This document shows, in pieces, positions 56,245 to 64,000 of a stretch of DNA of 64,000 nucleotides. The stretch is from contig NC_090771.1 of assembly GCF_001761485.1 (NCBI RefSeq), forward strand, positions 496,001 to 560,000, read 5' to 3'. The notes under the pieces were generated by a model that saw only the letters and a program-made list of their open reading frames with translations, did no database searches and was not told the origin of the DNA. The translations under genes and the position numbers were made by a program. How positions within the stretch are numbered: the stretch's first letter is position 1; every line of letters starts with the position of its first letter. The stretch is from Yarrowia lipolytica (Eukaryota > Ascomycota > Dipodascomycetes > Dipodascales).

Positions 56245-57975
56245 ATGAGCCTCCGACTACTGACACGTGTCGTGGTGACACAGAAACAACACTGCGTGTC
56301 CTTCCACACTCTACAGCCACAGTCATACACCACCACCAAGGGGCCCTATGAAGATGTGGAGGAGCCCAAGAAACGGCGGAAGCGGACGGTCAAGAGCGAC
56401 ACGGAGCCCAAGAACACTGACCCGACACTCGCCGAGGCACGTAAACAGCGCACCGTGCCCACAGCGGCTCTCAATGAAGAAACACAGTCGACGGGGCCTC
56501 CTGGAGGAGAGCCTCCTCGACGTGCGGTGGCGCCGGATATGACGCCCCGGAAGCTGCTGGCCAAGCTCAACCAGTTCATAGTGGGCCAGGACCGGTCCAA
56601 GAAGGTGTTTGCGGTGGCGATCTATAACCACTACCTCCGAAGCGGCCTCCTGATTGACGAACGACAATGGAGCGACTACATGAAACGCATCAACGCCGCC
56701 AAGGGCAAAATCTCGGACCGCTGGGAAAACACCGACGAACCACAGTCGACAGACTACATCAACGTGCTCAAGGAGGAGTACGATGAGGAGACAGAAAGTC
56801 AGGTGATTCCGGACAAGGCCAACTTGCTGGTGGTAGGTCCTTCTGGATCAGGCAAGACAATGATGGCAAAGACTCTGGCAAGTTTTTTGTCGTTGCCAAT
56901 TTCCATTTCAGACTGCACTGCGCTCACCCAAGCCGGATACGTGGGGGACGACGTTCAATCGTGTGTTCAGCAGCTGTACCAGGTCTGTGGAGGCGATGTA
57001 GAGAGGTGTGAGCATGGTATCATCGTTCTGGACGAGATCGATAAACTGGCCAAACGGGAAGGATCTGGAAGAGATGTCTCTGGCGAAGGAGTACAGCAAT
57101 CGCTGTTGAAAATGCTGGAAGGCACTCTTGTACAGATTTCTGGAACCCCAGGAAGAGCCCAAACCACCGCTGGTCTTCCGGGAGGAGGTTCGGCCATGCC
57201 CAAGGAGAGCGTCACAATCAACACGCAGAACATTCTGTTTATTCTCATGGGTGCCTTTGTTGGTTTGAGTGACGTGGTGTCAGCTAGATGCAATACTTCT
57301 TCCGATATCGGCTTTGGTGCCCATGTCAGGCAGACTGGTGAGGATGAGGGCAAGCAAAAGGACAGTCAGGACAAGCTGGTGACTCTTGCTAACGGCGAAA
57401 CCGCCAATGCTCTGGATTTGATCACTTCTGAAGACTTGAAAAAGTATGGTCTCATTCCCGAGTTGCTTGGACGGGCTCCAACGATTGTCAAATTGAATCA
57501 TCTGACCGAGGAGGATCTATTGCGAATTCTGATTGAGCCCAAGAACGCTCTTGTGGAGCAGTTCCGAGTCAAGTTCAAGTCATTTGGCACCCGTATTGTC
57601 TTCACCAAGCCTGCTTTACGCATCATCGCTAAGACTGCGCTTTCCGAAGGTCTGGGAGCTCGGGGTCTGCATGCTGTCATGGAGAAGATTTGTCTCAATG
57701 CCAATTATGAGTGTCCTGGAACTAGCACTAAGTACGTGCTGGTCGACTCGTCGGTGCTCAGGGACTTTTCCATGACCAACAATACCAGAGACGTGACTTT
57801 GAAGTACTATTCGCGTGGCCAGAATTACGTCTTCATCCAGGATATTGCGGAGGAGGATGCCGCCCTGGCTGATGAAATTGAGAAGGAGCTGGCCGAAAGA
57901 CCTACAGTGAGTAAGAACAGCTCCAATGGCACGTCGTCGTTTGGAGTTAGGGAGGCGGCTAGGGATGTGTTTTGA
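56245..57975 (+). CDS. MCX1: Mitochondrial ClpX-type AAA+ unfoldase
   Basis: 576 residues. An Arg/Thr-rich presequence (MSLRLLTRVVVTQ) and a variable linker precede the AAA+ domain. It has no N-terminal zinc domain, as in fungal Mcx1. Motifs: QFIVGQDRSKK, Walker A GPSGSGKT, pore loop GYVGDD, Walker B IIVLDEID, sensor/arginine region with the C-terminal small domain GARGL. A loop reads SSDIGFGAH, which matches the IGF loop that bacterial ClpX uses to dock onto ClpP. Mcx1 in baker's yeast works without ClpP, promoting cofactor insertion in heme synthesis. The IGF loop here suggests the protein may still have a ClpP partner. ATG at 56245. Confidence 0.95.
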   Translation: MSLRLLTRVVVTQKQHCVSFHTLQPQSYTTTKGPYEDVEEPKKRRKRTVKSDTEPKNTDPTLAEARKQRTVPTAALNEETQSTGPPGGEPPRRAVAPDMTPRKLLAKLNQFIVGQDRSKKVFAVAIYNHYLRSGLLIDERQWSDYMKRINAAKGKISDRWENTDEPQSTDYINVLKEEYDEETESQVIPDKANLLVVGPSGSGKTMMAKTLASFLSLPISISDCTALTQAGYVGDDVQSCVQQLYQVCGGDVERCEHGIIVLDEIDKLAKREGSGRDVSGEGVQQSLLKMLEGTLVQISGTPGRAQTTAGLPGGGSAMPKESVTINTQNILFILMGAFVGLSDVVSARCNTSSDIGFGAHVRQTGEDEGKQKDSQDKLVTLANGETANALDLITSEDLKKYGLIPELLGRAPTIVKLNHLTEEDLLRILIEPKNALVEQFRVKFKSFGTRIVFTKPALRIIAKTALSEGLGARGLHAVMEKICLNANYECPGTSTKYVLVDSSVLRDFSMTNNTRDVTLKYYSRGQNYVFIQDIAEEDAALADEIEKELAERPTVSKNSSNGTSSFGVREAARDVF

Positions 57976-58180
57976 GTCAGCTATAGACCAACCACCATTC
58001 ATTTAGATAAATGACATAACGAGATATAATGAAGACATGATCTGATGGAATGACGACTATTGGAAAACAAAAATCTACAGTTTTAGAACTATTTCCACCA
58101 CAAAGTGTCGCTCATCTCTATCATCTAATGGAGTAATAATCCTCCTTCATTCATTCAATAACATGGAACTCTGCTCCTTT

Positions 58181-60741
58181 TTACAAACCCAACTTGGTAA
58201 TCTCCTTCTCCAGCTCGGACACGGCGTCGGCAATCTTGTCGGCATTGTCTCCGGAGCCCTGGATGGTAGGACCCTTTCCTCCAGATCGGCCACCTACAAG
58301 ACCGGCGGCAATGGCGCCCATCTGCTGGGCAGTCAGACCCTTGTTGGACACAGACTCATCGATGAAACAAGCGTGGGCAACCTTGCCCTCGGCGGGGGAG
58401 CCAGCAAACAGGTAGACAGACTTGCCAGGCAGCTTGGACTTGACGTGGTTGATGGTCTCAGACAGAGCCTTGGAGTTGGCGGAAATGTCGGGAACATGGG
58501 CAACCAGGTAGGTGGCCTCGGGGTTCTTCTCAAAGTACGAGGAAACCAGATCAGTGGAGGCCTTGGACTCAGCCTTGAGCTTGGCCTTGATTCCGTCGGT
58601 GATGGTCTTCTGGATCTTGTTGAACTTTTCCTGCAGAGCCAGCTTGGAGGTGGTGGACACAGACAGCTTCTTGAGCTCGACACCAATGGCCTTGGCGGCC
58701 TGCTCCTTGTCAGCACCAAGAGGCTGGGCAGCCAGCTTGTCGAGTCGCTCGTCAAACTCGGCAGCAAGCTTCTGCACATCAGCAGCCTCCTTGCCGGTCA
58801 CAGCGACAATTCGTCGGATACCCTTGGCGATACCAGACTCCTCAATGATGACGAGGTGCTTGATCTCGCCGGTTTTACCAACGTGGGTTCCTCCGCAGAA
58901 CTCGACCGAGTACTCGGCCCACTTGGCGTCGTCGGGATTGGCAATCAGGTCCTCAACGGGGACACCGACAGACACCACTCGGACGGGATCGGGGTAGGTC
59001 TCGCCGAAGACGGCTCGCACACCGTTGATCTTCTTGGCTGTAGTGAGATCGACGGACTTGGCGTACACGGCGAGGTTCTTGGTGATGTAGGCGTTGGAAA
59101 TATCCTCAACCTTGGCCACCTCGGCGGGGGTGAGACCAGCCTTGTGCGAGAAGTCGAATCGCAGCTTCTCGGAAGCAACAAGAGATCCCTTCTGGTCAAT
59201 TGTGTCTCCAAGAGTCTCCTTGAGAGCGTAGTTCAGAACGTGGGTACCAGTGTGGTTGTTCTTGAGGGGAGTTCGTCGGGCAGTATCAAAGCCAACGTTG
59301 ACAACGTCGCCAATCTTGAGAGAACCATAGTTGAAGTTTCCAGTGTGCAGAACGTAGCCAGCGTACACCTGGACGTTGTTGACGTCAAACTCGGTCTGGC
59401 CGTCAATGACAATCTTACCAGTGTCGTACTCCTGGCCTCCAGACTCGGCGTACATGCATGTCTTGTCGAGCAGCAGACCGACCTGGCCGGCAGACTCGTC
59501 GACAGAGTCCACAAAGCCGGTGCCGTTGTAGATGGCGACAACCTTGGCGTCCGAGAGGTTGGACTCCGTGAACTTTGCCTGGTCGTCGGTCTTGGGGACA
59601 GCGTCGTTCTTCTCCAGCTCGGCAAGAGCGTGAACGTCAAGCTTGACAAGCTGAACGCCTCCAGCGGTCTTCTTGCCGCCCTTGGAGGCCTCCAGGGACT
59701 CCTGCTTGGCCTTGTCGAAGGCAGCCTCGTCAATGTCGAGTCCAGCCTCCTCGGCCATGATTCGGGTGAGGTCTACGGGGAAGCCGTAGGTGTCGTAAAG
59801 TCTCCAGACGTCCTTACCGGCGAGAACAGTCTTGCTGTTGGCCTTGGCGTCGGCAGCGTATTGCTCAAACAGCTTCTCTCCTCGGTCGAGGGTTCGAGAG
59901 AAGGACTGCTCCTCGTCGTTGAGAATCTCGAAAATGTCCTCCGTTCGCTTGCTCAGCTCGGGGAAGATCTCGTTGACCTGCTCGATCAGAGTGGGAGCCA
60001 GCTGGGAGAAGAAGGAACCAATGGGCACGTCAAACTTCTTTCGGACGAATCGCGCACCTCGTCGCAGAATTCGTCGCAGAACGTAACCTCGTCCGTCGTT
60101 GTTGGGCACTCCTCCGTCGGCCAGAGCAAAAGTCAGGGTTCGAACGTGGTCGGCAACAACTCGGTAGGCAGTATCAATACCGTCAGCGTCCTCGGCGCCA
60201 AACTTGCCAGCGTAGTCTCGGGCTCCGGTCAGCTCCTGGATCTTGGCGAAGATGGGGGTGAACACGTCGGTGTCGTAGTTGGAGCTCTTGTCCTGCAGTA
60301 CAGACACGAGTCGCTCGAAGCCCATTCCGGTGTCGATGTGCTTGGCAGGCAGAGGCTTGAGCGACTTGTCGGCCTCTCGGTTGTACTGGATGAACACAAT
60401 GTTCCAGATCTCCAAAACGTTGGGGTCGTCCATGTTGACGAGATCTCGGGCGTTTCGTCCACCTCCGATTCGATCGTAGTGGATCTCGGAGCAGGGGCCA
60501 CAGGGGCCCTGATCTCCCATCTCCCAAAAGTTATCAGCAGAGTCTCCGGGCAGAATGTGGTCCTCGGCGACTCCCAGATCCATCCAGATCTGTTTGGCCT
60601 CAAGATCGGGCTGCAGACCGAGCTTGTCGTCGCCGCCAAAGTAGGACACGTAGAGTCTGTCGGCGTCCAGGCCGTAGACCTGGGTCAGCAGCTCCCAGGC
60701 CCAAGCGCACGCCTCGGCCTTGAAGTAGTCGCCAAACGACC

Positions 60742-60772
<31 letters not shown>

Positions 60773-61120
60773 GTACGAGTCTCGTCCCACATCATCCAGA
60801 TCGTTGTGCTTTCCTCCGGCTCGAATGCACTTTTGCGAGTTGGCGGCTCGGTTCAATTTTGACAGAGGCGACGACGGGTCGCACGTGCCCAGGAAAATGG
60901 GCTTGTACTGGTTCATACCGGCGTTGGCAAACAACAGGGTGGGATCATCGTAGGGAATGACGGACGAAGACGGCACAAACGAATGCGCTCGCTTCTCGCC
61001 AAAGTAGTCCAGAAAGGTCTTTCGGACCTTGGTCGCGGGCCAGGTCTCGGGATTAAGGGGCATGGTGCTGAAACGGTGGCGGAAAAGTCGACTGGTAGGA
61101 AGACAATGGTGTAGTTTCAT
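58181..61120 (-). CDS. ALA1: Alanyl-tRNA synthetase, cytosolic and mitochondrial forms
   Basis: 979 residues from the ATG at 61120. The class II catalytic core (about 20-270) shows [47 protein letters not shown] and the GMGFERL motif. The editing domain has [11 protein letters not shown] and CGGTHV zinc/water ligands, followed by the C-Ala domain with GGRSGGKG. Between Met1 and the second Met at residue 20 (61063) lies a basic, acid-free segment ([19 protein letters not shown]) that looks like a mitochondrial presequence, so a long form would go to mitochondria and a short one stay in the cytosol. The first ATG has a weak context (CACATG), the second a strong one (ACCATG). Confidence 0.97.
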
Positions 61121-61962
61121 GTGGGCCCCAGAGGAGGTAAAGAAGATTTGGGATCAAGGGAGGGCACATGCAGCAGGGTAACACTTGGATGGCAAGGTGA
61201 GCAAATGGATAGAGGAGATATGGAGATGGCGGGGGGGAGACTGATGACGTAATCGGATTCACACGTTCATTTTACACCACTTTTCCCAGGTTTTTCACCG
61301 GTTTTTGTGTTTTCTCTCTCATCTACATTCGGCCCTTCCAAACAGGCCAAAATTTCACTGGCACTCTGATCTATCCTAATTAGGCACATGCAACAAGAAA
61401 GACCCAAGAATGTGCTGGCGTTAGAGTGGCGTTAGAGTTGGGTCCCGTCGTGACGGTCACGTGACCGGTGCAGATGTGACTGGAGCGGGTTTTTCTCTTC
61501 TTTTTCCGTCTTTTTTCGTCTTTTTCGTCTGCCTTGTTGCGTTTCGTTTGATGTACGATTTTTTTATTTTAATTGAAAGTCTTAGTCAGCCTGGCCGTAG
61601 TGAGTCATAGAGAGGGATTGAGAGATAGAGAGGGAGATAAAGAGGTGAGAACAAAGGTACGGCCGAGGGAAATAAAGAGGATCCAAAGGTGGGATCGGGA
61701 GACATCTAACGGGTATTTCAAAGGAGTATTTAATACGGTATTCTGTATGTCAGTACATACTGAAGAGCACTTGTCCCAACTCCAACTAATGTCCAACTAA
61801 AAGTAGTCATCTCTACTTGACACCATTAAAATGTGCTACAACTACTTACAAGTAGTCAAACGGAATGAGAAGAAGGCAATGGAGTTTTACACTGTGCAGA
61901 GATGTTATTTCAACGTAGTACTACTTGAAACCAACCAGATAGGAGTATTTTGTCGACTATCA

Positions 61963-61995
61963 CGACCCTAACCCGACCCTAACCCGACCCTAACC
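61963..61995. repeat. CGACCCTAACC tandem repeat, three perfect units
   Basis: Three exact 11-bp units. On the minus strand each reads GGTTAGGGTCG, containing the TTAGGG telomere-type core, although this yeast's own telomere repeat is a different sequence (TTAGTCAGGG type). Confidence 0.95.
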
Positions 61996-62491
61996 CAATG
62001 TAACACGATGGAGTGAACTCGACGACAAACAGATGAAATATGCTTTGAAATGTGAAATAATGGGTCTCTAATTGCTCCTGGTTTTTTTTGAAAAGTTGAA
62101 AAAATAAATCGATTTGTTTTTTCTTTGATATAAAGCTCTTTTAAGAGCTATACTATAGTGCAGTGACTCTTCACCAGCCCTCGTTGGAACTAATGTATGT
62201 ACATACATACAACGTCCACCATCTCAAAAACCACTTATCGCAAATTAATACGATTGGAATATGTGTTTTTTATATGAATATCTTCACACGATTTGTGATT
62301 ACCAATTGATATATTTTTTGTCATCTCAATCTCTCCTATAGCCCAAAATGACACCTTCAGTCTGAATTGATCTTCAACTAATGTCAACTAAAGGTTCCAA
62401 CCACACCATCAGCACATCTTACACACCAGTTCAGAAAACTTAGAGCCGAAGCAGGCTCCTCGTCCAGATTCACGAGACCATTTTTCTTCTA

Positions 62492-62579
62492 TCACGTGAC
62501 CATTCTCCCTTCGTCACGTGTCTATTATCCCTTTGTCATGTGACTATTATCCCTCTGGCATGTGACATATTTGTCAGCC
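62492..62579. repeat. 22-bp tandem array with E-box-like heads, four units
   Basis: Units begin at 62492, 62514, 62536 and 62558. Heads are TCACGTG, TCACGTG, TCATGTG and GCATGTG, each followed by a pyrimidine-rich ATTATCCCT-like body in the first three. Confidence 0.9.
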
Positions 62580-62765
62580 TGCCAATCCCGCCACTCCGCT
62601 TATCAGGTCCAGCTGTGCAGGGTGTGATGCATTAATTCCGATATGAAAAATAAATGCGTGGCAAAAATACCCTGAAAAGTTAACTTTATTCGGAGTAGAG
62701 TTTTTCATAAACCAAAAGGAGATATGGAGGGCGGAATGGGGAGTTGAGCAAGTCTTCGGTTGGTA

Positions 62766-62847
62766 GCGCTTAGTCATATATCATTGGTTGCGTTTAGTCA
62801 TATATCATTGGTTGCGCTTAGTCATATATCATTGGTTGCGCTTAGTC
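62766..62847. repeat. 24-bp tandem repeat, three units plus a partial one
   Basis: Units at 62766, 62790 and 62814 read GCGCTTAGTCATATATCA then TTGGTT (one C/T change in the second), with a fourth start at 62838. Each includes TTAGTCA. Confidence 0.93.
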
Positions 62848-63590
62848 TATCATGACCGACTCGGTTCACGTTGGAAACCGTGTCGACTCAGTTCCAAACC
62901 AGAATAGACAGAGAAAATCTGAAAAGCGCATTCTGTTCATCAATGTCGGTTTAGTCTACAGTCCAGCTTTTGCAGCTCTATCTCCTAAACTGACTCTTGT
63001 AGTGGTATCTCAAACGTTGATAGGCCTTCCACTATACTTCAACTAGCCCCGGTTTATTTGGCCCTAAAAGTAGATGCCCTCTCTCGTACCCACTCAATAG
63101 ACTGTCGTACCACTATCTGGTTAGTCCGCGGAACCCTCGGTCGTTGCTTTTACTTCAAACTACCGTGGAGTGATCTACCAGACGCTGAAGGATCGCGATA
63201 TGGATGTCTAAAGAGGGTCAAATGACACGCTTCACCCCCAGAGTGAGGGGGGTAGAGATGGAGACTAGAAAGCTGACAAATGGACTCTTTTGGGTCTTTT
63301 GAGCAATGAAATTACTTTGTCTTATCACCACATCCTCCCTAGGAACCACACAAGTACTCGTACCAGCTCCTAGTCTGTAGTCACTATCGTCCATATCCGC
63401 AATGCTTCATTCCGACATCAGCAACCCTTCCGATATCTGAACTATTTGCCCTTCCTCGATGGCTCTGTCCTTCAGTTGGCCAATAGTAAACCAACATGAT
63501 CTTTGTTGATGCAGCTAGTCACTAATCAGCGAATAAAAACGCCCAGACAGCCGGCCCTGCCAAGATATCAGTTTGACAGTCTAAGCTACG

Positions 63591-63714
63591 GTCTGACGGC
63601 TTGGCTGACGGTCAGATCCACAGCTTGGCTGACAGCCTGATCCACAATCTGACGGCTTGGCTGACAGTCTGATCCACAGCCTGGCTGGCTGCCATTGATC
63701 CACAGTCTGATGGC
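63591..63714. repeat. Degenerate tandem repeat, units of about 30 bp
   Basis: The words CTTGGCTGAC, TGATCCACA and TCTGACGG recur three or four times in order, with small indels. It is an older, diverged array. Confidence 0.75.
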
Positions 63715-64000
63715 AAAACCCAGATACGGTATCTGACATTTCAGCAGCGACTGTTTCAAACGTCTGAGAGTCTCGTCAAAAGCAACACGTGACTTTCCGT
63801 GGACTATTTTCTTCCTCCGACGTTATCTTTATGTGAAATCAGGTAGGTGCGTGATTGGCGCGATTAGAGTTGGGTATGTGGCGCGGGAGTGCCTCTAGAA
63901 CGGACTGTGGAGGAGATGTGGAGACGAAAAGAAAACGGTTCGAATCAGACCATCTCTGGCTCTCTATCCATCTTCTTTTCATCACCACAGCTCCCCCTAA

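Larger units (their letters stand above)
61121..64000. other. Gene-poor region with four short tandem arrays, upstream of ALA1
   Basis: 2.9 kb to the window edge. It has no supported gene; the only ATG-started frame of note (62852-63046, 64 codons) begins in a repeat and lacks known features. It contains CACGTG at 61458 and 63786 and four tandem arrays described separately. It may be the shared upstream region of ALA1 and a gene beyond the edge. Confidence 0.5.

Noticed and set aside
58163-60862. A 899-codon open frame antisense to ALA1
   Set aside because: It mirrors the codon bias of ALA1, has a Leu/Val/Gly/Ser-rich composition with no domains, and ALA1 itself is certain.
62852-63046. 64-codon ATG frame near the right end
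   Set aside because: Starts at the edge of a tandem repeat; no motif, no promoter sign, length within chance.

Overview
This window looks like a nuclear chromosome segment of a Yarrowia-type yeast, most likely Yarrowia lipolytica or a very close relative. The reasons are: (i) the proteins are clear orthologues of budding-yeast or fungal genes; (ii) arginine is written mostly as CGA; (iii) introns start GTGAGT or GTAAGT and end with a branch-point-like CTAAC placed directly against the acceptor AG (CTAACCCAG, CTAACACAG, CTAACAACAG), as is typical of Yarrowia; (iv) tRNA genes are scattered singly between protein genes and most carry introns; (v) intergenic regions are long, often 1 to 3 kb. The species name is an inference from memory of these traits, not a database match.

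Layout, left to right. 0-8 kb: the 3' part of an IME4/METTL3-type mRNA m6A methyltransferase cut by the window edge, a cullin-3, an unrecognised two-exon gene, and the GH17 cell-wall glucanase BGL2. 8-17 kb: a UBE2S-type ubiquitin-conjugating enzyme, tRNA-Lys(UUU), the ribonucleotide reductase small subunit RNR2, a 3.4-kb gene-free stretch, the ER chaperone ROT1 and tRNA-Pro(AGG). 17-31 kb: the N-recognin UBR1, initiator tRNA-Met, a Yap1-binding (Ybp1/Ybp2) family protein, the ribosome-biogenesis factor RRP36, a short membrane-protein ORF and tRNA-Lys(CUU). 31-36 kb: two F-box-like genes on either side of tRNA-Ile(AAU) and methionine sulfoxide reductase MXR1. 36-46 kb: Tudor-SN, the three-exon ATP2 with a 22-nt microexon, and an MFS monocarboxylate-type transporter. 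46-52 kb: the R-SNARE NYV1/VAMP7, then the two ESCRT genes IST1 and VPS27 head to head, then a stand-alone FLAD1-like molybdopterin-binding-domain protein. 53-61 kb: the eEF1A chaperone CHP1/PBDC1, ESF2, mitochondrial ClpX (MCX1) and alanyl-tRNA synthetase. 61-64 kb: a gene-poor tail with four different short tandem repeat arrays.

How the genes relate. There are no operons; neighbours mostly do unrelated housekeeping jobs. Several themes recur. Ubiquitin-linked functions: CUL3, a UBE2S-like E2, UBR1, two F-box-like proteins, and the ubiquitin-binding ESCRT-0 subunit VPS27. Endosome/vacuole trafficking: NYV1, IST1 and VPS27 within 5 kb. Ribosome and translation: RRP36, ESF2, CHP1, ALA1 and five tRNAs.

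I found no mobile element, CRISPR array, virus-like element or rRNA gene that I can support, and nothing that looks like a wholly new biological system. The most interesting points are a UBE2S-like E2 with a preserved APC/C-binding-type C-terminus, a ClpX with an intact ClpP-docking (IGF) loop, likely leaky-scanning dual targeting of ALA1, the ATP2 microexon, a strongly over-represented intergenic octamer (TACTCGTA), and the repeat-rich right end.
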